Assembly: GCA_008729055.1 (NCBI GenBank)
Contig: SDUX01000132.1
Location: 19,384 to 83,383, forward strand
Reading direction: 5' to 3'
Source: Pyropia haitanensis
Lineage: Eukaryota > Rhodophyta > Bangiophyceae > Bangiales > Bangiaceae
DNA: 64,000 nt
The notes beneath the pieces are model-generated. The model had not been told where the DNA came from. It searched no databases and saw nothing but the letters and a program-made list of their open reading frames with translations. Position 1 is the stretch's first letter; each line of letters starts with the position of its first letter. Below are positions 33,261-46,794 of this stretch, piece by piece. Position numbers and translations under genes: made by a program.

Positions 33261-36200
33261 ATCGCCGTTGGCGGCCACCACCGCCGCGTGAGCGGGGACG
33301 CGCGCCCCACCAACTCGGCGGTGGCCACCGTAACGGCGCCTGCGGCCGCAACGGCTGCGGCGGCGGCAACGGCAGCGAGCAGCGGGCAGCGACGGCGACA
33401 CACCGTCACGAACGGTCGTTAGCGGTAGGCAGCTCCCGCCGCGGCATACTCGCGCGTGACACCCACCGCCGCGGTGCAAGAGGCGAAACCGGAGGGCGGG
33501 GCGGGGCGGGGGCGGAAACCGAGGGGCGAGGGGCGGGAAGCGGGGGGCGGAGGGCGGGAAACGGGGGATCGAGGCCAGAGGCGGGGGTGGCGGGACGCTG
33601 GGGGGAGGAGCTCGAACGGGCGGGGCGGGCGCCGCGCGCGCAAGCGGGGTGAACGCGCAGGGGCGGGCGGGGGGGGGGGGGGGGAATGGTTTGACGCGAG
33701 TCGTCCGCGCGGCTCGTGCCGCAGGCGCGTGCGGGGGGAGTGCGGCGGCCGACGCGGACATCACGGGAGGGCGGTGGGTGGCGCGAGTGACGGCAAGCGC
33801 GCGGGGAAGCGGGGTTCGTAGGGCACCGTGCAGCGCGGCGGATGCGGGGCGGGACGCCGGTGCGCGGCGGGACGGGGCGGGGTGCGTGGGGACGCGGGGT
33901 GCGGCGGCGCGGGAAGCGGCGGCGGCGGGGTGCGGCGGGACGGGGCGGTGCTGGGGGTGGCGGCCCGCGCGGGAGCGTCCCGCGTTAACCGCCGCAGAAG
34001 CTAGCTGCAGCAGGCCGACGAAATGTTGCTGCGGTGCTGGCGTGAGGGCGTGTGCCGCAGCCCGTTTGTGGGGGGGGGGGGGTGCTACGCCGGCGCGAGC
34101 GCCACGGCGGGTCGGGTGGCGGCCGCCGGCTGACGCGGGAGCAGGTGGGGGGGGGGGGTGCCTCGCTAGGTAGCGTGCGGTGGGTGGCGCGGCCGGTGCT
34201 GCTTGCGGTGGGTGGTGGGGTGCTTGTCGGGTGATTTCAAAAAGGGCCGGTGGGACGGCATGGGGGCGGGGGGTGAGCGCGACTGCGTCCGCTGCGGCAT
34301 CGGTCCGTCTGGGCCGTCCGCCCGGGGCGCGAGCGCCCCCCTCCCCCCCCTCTGCGCGCATCGGCGGCCGTGCGGCGGCCGCCGTCGCCGCCGCCGGGCC
34401 GCCTGCAACCTCCAGCGGCCCTCCCCTGGCCGTGCGCGCCTCGCTGCCGGCCCAGCGGGCGTCGCACACGTCGTTCTTCCCCCCCCCTGTTCTGTGAAAG
34501 AAAAACAAACCAAAAACGCCGCGCCAACTTTGTCTCGACACACACACGCCGCCGAGGGTCTGCCGCCCATTGATATTGCGTCTTGGCGCCGCACGTCACG
34601 ACCGGGAACGGCGCGTGGGGGCGGCGGCCGGTGGGTAGCGAGTCGGGACGCGGACTGTCAGGGCTGTAGCACACGCGTGGGCGCGTCCCCAGTTGGGACG
34701 CCGGCGGTTTGATTTTTTTTTGGCTCTTTGAATGGGCGCCACTGCTCTCGCACACGAGGCGGTCTGACAGCTTGCTCTCGTGACAGGGGAACACGGCGAA
34801 AAGAGGGGAGAGGGGACGGTTCGGCGGGCCGCGACGGCAGCGGCGGCGGTGACGCGGCGGGTTTTGGTGTCGGCCGCCGCCGCGGCGGCCGCGGCGGACC
34901 AGGCCGCCTCCGTGCTGGCCGCCGCGGTGGCGGGCAACCGCGCCGCGGCGGGGCAGTCACGCCCGGCGCTCCCGGCGCGGCGCCGGGGGGGGGGGGCGAC
35001 GGCCGCGGTGGCCGCGGTGGCGGCGGCGACGCCGCCAGCCCTGCGCCCGTCGTGCCCGCCACAGCCACCACCACCGCCACCATCGCCGCCGTCGGCAGGG
35101 GCAGGCAGATCGATGGCGGCCGCGACGTCGCCCGCTCCCCCCCCCTCTCCTCTCGAGCACGTCACTCCGCGGCGGGTGCCCGCTTGCAGCGTCCAACGCC
35201 GCTGCCGCCGCCGCCGCCACCGCCGCCGCAGTGCACGCCGCCGGCTACACGGCGAGCACCCACACACCGCCCGCGCTACCGGCGGCGTCACCACCGCCGG
35301 CGCTGCCCTCCTCCCCCCCAAAGGGCGGGTGCGTTCCCGCCCCCCCCCACCCGCCGCTGCCGCCATGCCGATGGCCGCTGCCGTCCCCACCACCACCACT
35401 AGCAAAGGCCGCCTCACCCACCCTTTCTCCCCCACTCCCACACCAAACTTGACTGTTTACAACATCCCGCCCGCGACGGTCACGCCCGCCACGCGGTGAC
35501 CGTCGAGGGACACAAAGACTGACGTCAGCGCGTCGGCGGCGGCCGCGGCGGCGACCGCCGGGCGCTGAGTCAGCCGCAAGATCGCCGTCGCGGACTGCAA
35601 CATCCCCGCAGCGGTGGTAGCCATGGCACGACCAGACCGCGGAGGAGGGGCGGTGGGGACAGGGGGAGTCACTCCGTGCTGGTAGGGGGCGGCAATGGGT
35701 AGCGAGGGGGGGGTGGGCGCGATGCTGTCGCTGCCCCACCGCCGCCGCCACCGACGCGGTCGCTCGCCACCGCCCACGCCGCTGCCGACAAGGAGAGTGA
35801 CTGCCCACGTGGCAGTCAATGGTCGGAACACGGAGATTTTTATGGATATCGCCTCTGATTGGGCAGTTTTTGGGTCGCGATTCGGACAACCCTGGTTCCA
35901 CCCCAGCTCTGTCACTCGAGACTTCAGACAATTCTGACCTGCTATTGGGCACAGTCTACTTTACATTTGATGCGCGCCGCGGTGCACTTTCTCGCGAGCT
36001 TTTTTCATCCGAGGGCCTCGGCCGTGCACATCAGTCGCTCGCGTCGCGGCGCGCGCTCTCTCGTCACGCGCGCGGGCGGGCATGGACCAGGAGCGGCTCG
36101 GCCAAAAACGGCACCCCCCGCCGCTGTCAATGGCCGTCCCGGTGCCCCCTCAGACGCTCGCGTGGGCCGTCTGCGTGCCGCTGGCGCCGCCCGCTACGGA

Positions 36201-37509
36201 TTCAACACAGACACCGGCCGGGAGGGGGGGGGGTACATCATCTAGACGATCTATTGCCGCGTTTGAACCGCCGAGCGCGGGAGGGGTACACCGACCTGCA
36301 AACAGAGCGCTCTTGCCGCCGTCAGGCACGCCCGCCTCGCCTCCGCCCCCCCCTCCGAGCTCCGGCGGGGGCGGTTGGGCAGGGGGCCTGCGGCACGAGC
36401 AGAGCCGCCCCGCCTCCGTGGGCACCCGCCCCCACCGCACTGACCACCCCACCAGCCGTAGCGCGCCGCCCATGACCGCCGCCAGCCGCCCGCGGTGTGT
36501 GCGCGTGCGCCGCCGTTTCGCGGTCGGCTGCGGCGGCGCGCACGGCAGTGCAGCCGTGCCCCGACGCGGCTCGACGCGCGGCCCCGACCCTCACCGGTGC
36601 CGCTGCGCCGCCGCCGTCGCCGCCCGCGCTGCCCCAGCACCCGACGGACCGGATCGCCACGGACCGCCGCGACGCGGTCTGCCGCGCCGTCGCCGCCCCC
36701 GTCCCAACTGCCCGCCCGCGAGCGACGCCGGGGTCGCTCCTGCCGCCCGCCCGCCCGCCCCCGCGCTCGCGCGCACCGGCGCGCCCGTGTGCCCGCCCGC
36801 CCACCTGCCCGCCTACCCGCCTGCGCGCCGCCAGTTACTCGTACGGTTCATCATGCCGCATCCCGCCCACTCGGGTGTCGGGTCACGGGCACTTGGCCGC
36901 CCGTTTTTTTTTCCTTCTCTTCGTCTGGCACTCGTGCTTCATGTCGTCCACCCACCTGCCGATGCCGCCGCCGTTTTGGGTGTGACGTAACGGGCGACGG
37001 AAGGCGGGGTGGCGGGGATGGCGCGAGGGGGGGAGTGAGGGGTGAGATGGGACGTGCATGGCGGGACGCGGGTGGGACGCGTAGAGCGTGCGGGCGGGTG
37101 GCCCCGCCCCGCCGCCCCCGACGCCCAGCCCGCGCGCGCGCGATCGCACACGGCGTGGCGGTCGCTGGCGGTGCGTCGACACGGGGCTGCCGCCGTCGCG
37201 GGAGCGCCACGATGGCCGCGCTGCCGTTGCCGCCGCTGCTCGTCGTTGCGCACCCGCCCACGAGTGCGGTTGCGCCCCGCCCGCGCCTCCCGCCGCGCCA
37301 GCGCCGGCTCCCGCCCTGGGCGGGTGCGGGTGCGCATGCTGCGGCCGCTCCGGCTGCCACGCCCCACGTCCTGCGAGTCGGTAACCGCCGACGTGGATGG
37401 CAGACCTACCCCTTGCGGCGCCTCTCGCCGGCAGGCGTTGTCTGGAATCTCGCTGGTCGGGGGGAGTAGGGCGCTGCTAGGCCCTGCAGGTGACCAGCGC
37501 TGCGGGTGG
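33261..37509. other. Block A, copy 2: GC-rich, no convincing gene, partly diverged
   Basis: Same organisation as 87-4389. Between about 34435 and 36840 it differs from copies 1 and 3 by many substitutions and small indels, densest around 35330-35480. Where the + frame ending at 35499 can be aligned with that ending at 2312, the changes are largely amino-acid-changing. That argues against strong protein constraint on this frame. No family is recognised. Confidence 0.6.
36744..36832. repeat. CCCGCC(T/C)(A/G) microsatellite, short allele
   Basis: Copy 2 counterpart of 3536-3626, with fewer repeat units and without the downstream stretch before CTCGTACGGTT. Confidence 0.7.
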
Positions 37510-37880
37510 CGCGGAGTTAGCGACGGTCACGCACGTGGCGGGGCAGCTGGGGGGCTCCCCTGCCGTGTGCGTGGCCGGCGTTGTCGATGGCGGGGTGGTG
37601 GTGGCGGAGAGGTGGTGGTGGGGTGGTAGCTGGCGGGGTGCTGGTGGTGGGGTGGTGGTAGTGGTGGGCTGATGGTGGCGGCGTGGTGGTGGCGGCGGCG
37701 TGGTGGTGGCGATGCACGTGGCGGAGCACGCCCCGACGCGTTGGTCCTCTTTTCCTGTTGAACGCGTTGGGTGGCGAGCTGAGAGGACAAAAGAGGGACG
37801 GCGGTGGAAGGCGAGAAGGAAGGGGCGGCTGAGAGGACGGGCGTGATGGTGGCGAGTGCGGTGGAGGTGGCGGCGGCAAA
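37510..37880. repeat. Diverged left-edge unit of B array, copy 2
   Basis: Counterpart of 4390-4820 (GACGGTCACGCACGTGGCGG at about 37523), slightly shorter and with its own substitutions. Confidence 0.7.
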
Positions 37881-38225
37881 AACGGCGGCGGCGGCGGTGG
37901 CAGCGGCAACGGCGGCGGCGATGGCGGCGGCGGCGGCAAGGGCGGCGACAAGGGCAACACGGCGGCGGCGGCGGCGGCGGCAGCGGCAACGGCGGCGGCG
38001 ATGGCGGCGGCGGCGGCAAGGGCGGCGACAAGGGCAACACGGCGGCGGCGGCGGCGGCGGCAGCGGCAACGGCGGCGGCGATGGCGGCGACGGCGGCAAG
38101 GGCGGCGACAAGGGCAACACGGCGGCGGCGGCGGCGGCGGCAGCGGCAACGGCGGCGGCGATGGCGGCGACGGCGGCAAGGGCGGTGACAAGGGCAACAC
38201 GGCGGCGGCGGCGGCGGCGGCGGCG
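37880..38225. repeat. 80-bp GGC-rich minisatellite, about 4 units
   Basis: Same 80-bp unit as 4821-5600. The marker GGCGGCGACA lies at 37941, 38021 and 38101, and at 38181 in a one-base variant (GGCGGTGACA). It has fewer than half the units of copy 1 and runs into the first 960-bp unit. Confidence 0.9.
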
Positions 38226-41200
38226 GCAAGGGCGGCGGCAAGTACAAGGCAGCGGCGGGGGCGGCGGGGGTGGCGTCGGCGGCAGGTTTGTGGTGGGGGA
38301 TGACGCGGGGAGGGCGAGGACGGGCGTGGCGGGAGTGGTGGGGGGGGGGGCGGAGGTGTCGGCGGTGGTGGGTTTGGGTGGTGGTGGTGGTGTGGTGGCG
38401 GCGGCGTGGTGGTGGTGCCGAGGTGGGCGGGCGGTGTTGGCGACGGTCACGCACGTGGCGGGGCAGCTGGGGGGCTCCCCGGCCGTGTGCGTGGCCGGCG
38501 TTGTGGATGGCGGGGTGGTGGTGGCGGGGTGGTGGTGGTGGGGTGGTAGCTGCCGGGGTGGTGGTGGTGGGGTGGTGGTGGTGGTGGCTTGGTGGTGGTG
38601 GTGGGGTGGTGGCGGCGGCGTGGGGGAGGTGACGGACGTGGCGGGGCACTTTGGGACGGTGCCCCGTCGCGTCCTGGGTGGTGGGGGTTGGGGGGGGGGG
38701 GGGGGCCACGCCGACACGCCGCCGCTTCTGCCACCACCGCCAGCTGCTGTCATTGCTGACTCGGCCATCGCTTCTCCCGCAGCTGCCGCTTGTGCCACTG
38801 CCTTTTTCTATTTTTTTTTCAGCTGTTGTTTTATTTTTTTTGTTTGCGTGTGGGCGCGGGGGGTGTGGGGAGCTGAGGGGAGGGGGGGGGGGGCGGCGGA
38901 GGAGGGCGAGAGCGGGGGGGCGGCTGAGGGGAGGGGCGTGATGGTGGCGGCGGCGGCGACGGCGGCAGCGGCAAGGGCGGCGGCGATGGCGGCGACGGCG
39001 TCAAGGGCGGCGACAACGGCAACACGGCGGCGGCGGCGGCGGCGGCAGCGGCAAGGGCGGCGGCGATGGCGGCGGCGGCGGCAAGGGCGGCGACAAGGGC
39101 TACACGGCGGCGGCGGCGGCGGCGGCAGCGGCAAGGGCGGCGGCGATGGCGGCGACGACGGCAAGGGCGGCGACAAGGGCAACACGGCGGCGGCGGCGGC
39201 GGCGGCGGCGGCAAGGGCGGCGGCAAGTACAAGGCAGCGGCGGGGGCGGCGGGGGTGGCGTCGGCGGCAGGTTTGTGGTGGGGGATGACGCGGGGAGGGC
39301 GAGGACGGGCGTGGCGGGAGTGGTGGGGGGGGGGCGGAGGTGTCGGCGGTGGTGGGTTTGGGTGGTGGTGGTGGTGTGGTGGCGGCGGCGTGGTGGTGGT
39401 GCCGAGGTGGGCGGGCGGTGTTGGCGACGGTCACGCACGTGGCGGGGCAGCTGGGGGGCTCCCCGGCCGTGTGCGTGGCCGGCGTTGTGGATGGCGGGGT
39501 GGTGGTGGCGGGGTGGTGGTGGTGGGGTGGTAGCTGCCGGGGTGGTGGTGGTGGGGTGGTGGTGGTGGTGGCTTGGTGGTGGTGGTGGGGTGGTGGCGGC
39601 GGCGTGGGGGAGGTGACGGACGTGGCGGGGCACTTTGGGACGGTGCCCCGTCGCGTCCTGGGTGGTGGGGGTTGGGGGGGGGGGGGGGCCACGCCGACAC
39701 GCCGCCGCCTCTGCCACCACCGCCAGCTGCTGTCATTGCTGACTCGGCCATCGCTTCTCCCGCAGCTGCCGCTTGTGCCACTGCCTTTTTCTATTTTTTT
39801 TTCAGCTGTTGTTTTATTTTTTTTGTTTGCGTGTGGGCGCGGGGGGTGTGGGGAGCTGAGGGGAGGGGGGGGGGGGCGGCGGAGGAGGGCGAGAGCGGAG
39901 GGGCGGCTGAGGGGAGGGGCGTGATGGTGGCGGCGGCGGTGGCGGCGATGGCGGCGACGGCGGCGGCGATGGCGGCGACGGCGGCGGCAGCGGCGGCGGC
40001 GATGGCGGCGACGACGGCAAGGGCGGCGACAAGTGCAAGACGGCGGCGGCGGCAGCGGCAAGGACGGCGGCGATGGCGGCGACGGCGGCGGCAAGGGCGG
40101 CGGCGATGGCGGCGACGACGGCAAGGGCGGCGACAAGGGCAACACGGCGGCGGCGGCGGCGGCGGCGGCGGCAAGGGCGGCGGCAAGTACAAGGCAGCGG
40201 CGGGGGCGGCGGGGGTGGCGTCGGCGGCAGGTTTGTGGTGGGGGATGACGCGGGGAGGGCGAGGACGGGCGTGGCGGGAGTGGTGGGGGGGGGGGCGGAG
40301 GTGTCGGCGGTGGTGGGTTTGGGTGGTGGTGGTGGTGTGGTGGCGGCGGCGTGGTGGTGGTGCCGAGGTGGGCGGGCGGTGTTGGCGACGGTCACGCACG
40401 TGGCGGGGCAGCTGGGGGGCTCCCCGGCCGTGTGCGTGGCCGGCGTTGTGGATGGCGGGGTGGTGGTGGCGGGGTGGTGGTGGTGGGGTGGTAGCTGCCG
40501 GGGTGGTGGTGGTGGGATGGTGGTGGTGGTGGCTTGGTGGTGGTGGTGGGGTGGTGGCGGCGGCGTGGGGGAGGTGACGGACGTGGCGGGGCACTTTGGG
40601 ACGGTGCCCCGTCGCGTCCTGGGTGGTGGGGGTTGGGGGGGGGGGGGGGCCACGCCGACACGCCGCCGCCTCTGCCACCACCGCCAGCTGCTGTCATTGC
40701 TGACTCGGCCATCGCTTCTCCCGCAGCTGCCGCTTGTGCCACTGCCTTTTTCTATTTTTTTTTCAGCTGTTGTTTTATTTTTTTTGTTTGGGTGTGGGCG
40801 CGGGGGGTGTGGGGAGCTGAGGGGAGGGGGGGGGGGGCGGCGGAGGAGGGCGAGAGCGGAGGGGCGGCTGAGGGGAGGGGCGTGATGGTGGCGGCGGCGG
40901 TGGCGGCGATGGCGGCGACGGCGGCGGCGATGGCGGCGACGGCGGCGGCAGCGGCGGCGGCGATGGCGGCGACGACGGCAAGGGCGGCGACAAGTGCAAG
41001 ACGGCGGCGGCGGCAGCGGCAAGGACGGCGGCGATGGCGGCGACGGCGGCGGCAAGGGCGGCGGCGATGGCGGCGACGACGGCAAGGGCGGCGACAAGGG
41101 CAACACGGCGGCGGCGGCGGCGGCGGCGGCGGCAAGGGCGGCGGCAAGTACAAGGCAGCGGCGGGGGCGGCGGGGGTGGCGTCGGCGGCAGGTTTGTGGT

Positions 41201-44006
41201 GGGGGATGACGCGGGGAGGGCGAGGACGGGCGTGGCGGGAGTGGTGGGGGGGGGGGCGGAGGTGTCGGCGGTGGTGGGTTTGGGTGGTGGTGGTGGTGTG
41301 GTGGCGGCGGCGTGGTGGTGGTGCCGAGGTGGGCGGGCGGTGTTGGCGACGGTCACGCACGTGGCGGGGCAGCTGGGGGGCTCCCCGGCCGTGTGCGTGG
41401 CCGGCGTTGTGGATGGCGGGGTGGTGGTGGCGGGGTGGTGGTGGTGGGGTGGTAGCTGCCGGGGTGGTGGTGGTGGGGTGGTGGTGGTGGTGGCTTGGTG
41501 GTGGTGGTGGGGTGGTGGCGGCGGCGTGGGGGAGGTGACGGACGTGGCGGGGCACTTTGGGACGGTGCCCCGTCGCGTCCTGGGTGGTGGGGGTTGGGGG
41601 GGGGGGGGGGCCACGCCGACACGCCGCCGCCTCTGCCACTACCGCCAGCTGCTGTCATTGCTGACTCGGCCATCGCTTCTCCCGCAGCTGCCGCTTGTGC
41701 CACTGCCTTTTTCTATTTTTTTTTCAGCTGTTGTTTTATTTTTTTTGTTTGCGTGTGGGCGCGGGGGGTGTGGGGAGCTGAGGGGAGGGGGGGGGGGCGG
41801 CGGAGGAGGGCGAGAGCGGGGGGGCGGCTGAGGGGAGGGGCGTGATGGTGGCGGCGGCGGCGACGGCGGCAGCGGCAAGGGCGGCGGCGATGGCGGCGAC
41901 GGCGTCAAGGGCGGCGACAACGGCAACACGGCGGCGGCGGCGGCGGCGGCAGCGGCAAGGGCGGCGGCGATGGCGGCGGCGGCGGCAAGGGCGGCGACAA
42001 GGGCTACACGGCGGCGGCGGCGGCGGCGGCAGCGGCAAGGGCGGCGGCGATGGCGGCGACGACGGCAAGGGCGGCGACAAGGGCAACACGGCGGCGGCGG
42101 CGGCGGCGGCGGCGGCAAGGGCGGCGGCAAGTACAAGGCAGCGGCGGGGGCGGCGGGGGTGGCGTCGGCGGCAGGTTTGTGGTGGGGGATGACGCGGGGA
42201 GGGCGAGGACGGGCGTGGCGGGAGTGGTGGGGGGGGGGGCGGAGGTGTCGGCGGTGGTGGGTTTGGGTGGTGGTGGTGGTGTGGTGGCGGCGGCGTGGTG
42301 GTGGTGCCGAGGTGGGCGGGCGGTGTTGGCGACGGTCACGCACGTGGCGGGGCAGCTGGGGGGCTCCCCGGCCGTGTGCGTGGCCGGCGTTGTGGATGGC
42401 GGGGTGGTGGTGGCGGGGTGGTGGTGGTGGGGTGGTAGCTGCCGGGGTGGTGGTGGTGGGGTGGTGGTGGTGGTGGCTTGGTGGTGGTGGTGGGGTGGTG
42501 GCGGCGGCGTGGGGGAGGTGACGGACGTGGCGGGGCACTTTGGGACGGTGCCCCGTCGCGTCCTGGGTGGTGGGGGTTGGGGGGGGGGGGGGGCCACGCC
42601 GACACGCCGCCGCCTCTGCCACCACCGCCAGCTGCTGTCATTGCTGACTCGGCCATCGCTTCTCCCGCAGCTGCCGCTTGTGCCACTGCCTTTTTCTATT
42701 TTTTTTTCAGCTGTTGTTTTATTTTTTTTGTTTGCGTGTGGGCGCGGGGGGTGTGGGGAGCTGAGGGGAGGGGGGGGGGGGCGGCGGAGGAGGGCGAGAG
42801 CGGAGGGGCGGCTGAGGGGAGGGGCGTGATGGTGGCGGCGGCGGTGGCGGCGATGGCGGCGACGGCGGCGGCGATGGCGGCGACGGCGGCGGCAGCGGCG
42901 GCGGCGATGGCGGCGACGACGGCAAGGGCGGCGACAAGTGCAAGACGGCGGCGGCGGCAGCGGCAAGGACGGCGGCGATGGCGGCGACGGCGGCGGCAAG
43001 GGCGGCGGCGATGGCGGCGACGACGGCAAGGGCGGCGACAAGGGCAACACGGCGGCGGCGGCGGCGGCGGCGGCGGCAAGGGCGGCGGCAAGTACAAGGC
43101 AGCGGCGGGGGCGGCGGGGGTGGCGTCGGCGGCAGGTTTGTGGTGGGGGATGACGCGGGGAGGGCGAGGACGGGCGTGGCGGGAGTGGTGGGGGGGGGGC
43201 GGAGGTGTCGGCGGTGGTGGGTTTGGGTGGTGGTGGTGGTGTGGTGGCGGCGGCGTGGTGGTGGTGCCGAGGTGGGCGGGCGGTGTTGGCGACGGTCACG
43301 CACGTGGCGGGGCAGCTGGGGGGCTCCCCGGCCGTGTGCGTGGCCGGCGTTGTGGATGGCGGGGTGGTGGTGGCGGGGTGGTGGTGGTGGGGTGGTAGCT
43401 GCCGGGGTGGTGGTGGTGGGATGGTGGTGGTGGTGGCTTGGTGGTGGTGGTGGGGTGGTGGCGGCGGCGTGGGGGAGGTGACGGACGTGGCGGGGCACTT
43501 TGGGACGGTGCCCCGTCGCGTCCTGGGTGGTGGGGGTTGGGGGGGGGGGGGGGCCACGCCGACACGCCGCCGCCTCTGCCACCACCGCCAGCTGCTGTCA
43601 TTGCTGACTCGGCCATCGCTTCTCCCGCAGCTGCCGCTTGTGCCACTGCCTTTTTCTATTTTTTTTTCAGCTGTTGTTTTATTTTTTTTGTTTGGGTGTG
43701 GGCGCGGGGGGTGTGGGGAGCTGAGGGGAGGGGGGGGGGGCGGCGGAGGAGGGCGAGAGCGGAGGGGCGGCTGAGGGGAGGGGCGTGATGGTGGCGGCGG
43801 CGGTGGCGGCGATGGCGGCGACGGCGGCGGCGATGGCGGCGACGGCGGCGGCAGCGGCGGCGGCGATGGCGGCGACGACGGCAAGGGCGGCGACAAGTGC
43901 AAGACGGCGGCGGCGGCAGCGGCAAGGACGGCGGCGATGGCGGCGACGGCGGCGGCAAGGGCGGCGGCGATGGCGGCGACGACGGCAAGGGCGGCGACAA
44001 GGGCAA

Positions 44007-44039
<33 letters not shown>

Positions 44040-46600
44040 AAGGGCGGCGGCAAGTACAAGGCAGCGGCGGGGGCGGCGGGGGTGGCGTCGGCGGCAGGTT
44101 TGTGGTGGGGGATGACGCGGGGAGGGCGAGGACGGGCGTGGCGGGAGTGGTGGGGGGGGGGCGGAGGTGTCGGCGGTGGTGGGTTTGGGTGGTGGTGGTG
44201 GTGTGGTGGCGGCGGCGTGGTGGTGGTGCCGAGGTGGGCGGGCGGTGTTGGCGACGGTCACGCACGTGGCGGGGCAGCTGGGGGGCTCCCCGGCCGTGTG
44301 CGTGGCCGGCGTTGTGGATGGCGGGGTGGTGGTGGCGGGGTGGTGGTGGTGGGGTGGTAGCTGCCGGGGTGGTGGTGGTGGGGTGGTGGTGGTGGTGGCT
44401 TGGTGGTGGTGGTGGGGTGGTGGCGGCGGCGTGGGGGAGGTGACGGACGTGGCGGGGCACTTTGGGACGGTGCCCCGTCGCGTCCTGGGTGGTGGGGGTT
44501 GGGGGGGGGGGGGGGCCACGCCGACACGCCGCCGCCTCTGCCACCACCGCCAGCTGCTGTCATTGCTGACTCGGCCATCGCTTCTCCCGCAGCTGCCGCT
44601 TGTGCCACTGCCTTTTTCTATTTTTTTTTCAGCTGTTGTTTTATTTTTTTTGTTTGCGTGTGGGCGCGGGGGGTGTGGGGAGCTGAGGGGAGGGGGGGGG
44701 GGGCGGCGGAGGAGGGCGAGAGCGGAGGGGCGGCTGAGGGGAGGGGCGTGATGGTGGCGGCGGCGGTGGCGGCGATGGCGGCGACGGCGGCGGCGATGGC
44801 GGCGACGGCGGCGGCAGCGGCGGCGGCGATGGCGGCGACGACGGCAAGGGCGGCGACAAGTGCAAGACGGCGGCGGCGGCAGCGGCAAGGACGGCGGCGA
44901 TGGCGGCGACGGCGGCGGCAAGGGCGGCGGCGATGGCGGCGACGACGGCAAGGGCGGCGACAAGGGCAACACGGCGGCGGCGGCGGCGGCGGCGGCGGCA
45001 AGGGCGGCGGCAAGTACAAGGCAGCGGCGGGGGCGGCGGGGGTGGCGTCGGCGGCAGGTTTGTGGTGGGGGATGACGCGGGGAGGGCGAGGACGGGCGTG
45101 GCGGGAGTGGTGGGGGGGGGGGCGGAGGTGTCGGCGGTGGTGGGTTTGGGTGGTGGTGGTGGTGTGGTGGCGGCGGCGTGGTGGTGGTGCCGAGGTGGGC
45201 GGGCGGTGTTGGCGACGGTCACGCACGTGGCGGGGCAGCTGGGGGGCTCCCCGGCCGTGTGCGTGGCCGGCGTTGTGGATGGCGGGGTGGTGGTGGCGGG
45301 GTGGTGGTGGTGGGGTGGTAGCTGCCGGGGTGGTGGTGGTGGGATGGTGGTGGTGGTGGCTTGGTGGTGGTGGTGGGGTGGTGGCGGCGGCGTGGGGGAG
45401 GTGACGGACGTGGCGGGGCACTTTGGGACGGTGCCCCGTCGCGTCCTGGGTGGTGGGGGTTGGGGGGGGGGGGGGGCCACGCCGACACGCCGCCGCCTCT
45501 GCCACCACCGCCAGCTGCTGTCATTGCTGACTCGGCCATCGCTTCTCCCGCAGCTGCCGCTTGTGCCACTGCCTTTTTCTATTTTTTTTTCAGCTGTTGT
45601 TTTATTTTTTTTGTTTGGGTGTGGGCGCGGGGGGTGTGGGGAGCTGAGGGGAGGGGGGGGGGGGCGGCGGAGGAGGGCGAGAGCGGAGGGGCGGCTGAGG
45701 GGAGGGGCGTGATGGTGGCGGCGGCGGTGGCGGCGATGGCGGCGACGGCGGCGGCGATGGCGGCGACGGCGGCGGCAGCGGCGGCGGCGATGGCGGCGAC
45801 GACGGCAAGGGCGGCGACAAGTGCAAGACGGCGGCGGCGGCAGCGGCAAGGACGGCGGCGATGGCGGCGACGGCGGCGGCAAGGGCGGCGGCGATGGCGG
45901 CGACGACGGCAAGGGCGGCGACAAGGGCAACACGGCGGCGGCGGCGGCGGCGGCGGCGGCAAGGGCGGCGGCAAGTACAAGGCAGCGGCGGGGGCGGCGG
46001 GGGTGGCGTCGGCGGCAGGTTTGTGGTGGGGGATGACGCGGGGAGGGCGAGGACGGGCGTGGCGGGAGTGGTGGGGGGGGGGGCGGAGGTGTCGGCGGTG
46101 GTGGGTTTGGGTGGTGGTGGTGGTGTGGTGGCGGCGGCGTGGTGGTGGTGCCGAGGTGGGCGGGCGGTGTTGGCGACGGTCACGCACGTGGCGGGGCAGC
46201 TGGGGGGCTCCCCGGCCGTGTGCGTGGCCGGCGTTGTGGATGGCGGGGTGGTGGTGGCGGGGTGGTGGTGGTGGGGTGGTAGCTGCCGGGGTGGTGGTGG
46301 TGGGGTGGTGGTGGTGGTGGCTTGGTGGTGGTGGTGGGGTGGTGGCGGCGGCGTGGGGGAGGTGACGGACGTGGCGGGGCACTTTGGGACGGTGCCCCGT
46401 CGCGTCCTGGGTGGTGGGGGTTGGGGGGGGGGGGGGGCCACGCCGACACGCCGCCGCCTCTGCCACTACCGCCAGCTGCTGTCATTGCTGACTCGGCCAT
46501 CGCTTCTCCCGCAGCTGCCGCTTGTGCCACTGCCTTTTTCTATTTTTTTTTCAGCTGTTGTTTTATTTTTTTTGTTTGGGTGTGGGCGCGGGGGGTGTGG
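38226..46600. repeat. B2 satellite: 9 tandem units of about 960-983 bp with higher-order structure
   Basis: Anchors lie at 38747, 39730, 40691, 41652, 42635, 43595, 44557, 45518 and 46479. The unit is that of B1, but all copies carry TTTTGTTTG where B1 has TTTCTTTTGCG. Two units are 983 bp long (ending at 39730 and 42635) with a different GGC block (GGCGACGGCGTCAAGG). Diagnostic changes, GGGATGG for GGGGTGG and CCACTACC for CCACCACC, recur in an ordered pattern that reveals duplication of multi-unit blocks. Confidence 0.95.
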
Positions 46601-46794
46601 GGAGCTGAGGGGAGGGGAGGGGGGCGGCGTTGGACGGCGATCGGGGAGGGGGAAGTGAGGGAGAGGGTGCTGCCAGATATCGGGGGGTGAGCCAGGGTGT
46701 ACGCCCGGCACGCGATCGACTTTGTGTTCACGTTTTTCGCCTTTGCCGCGTTTTTCGCCGCCAGTCTCGACTTCCGCTCTTGCGGCCGCGCCGG

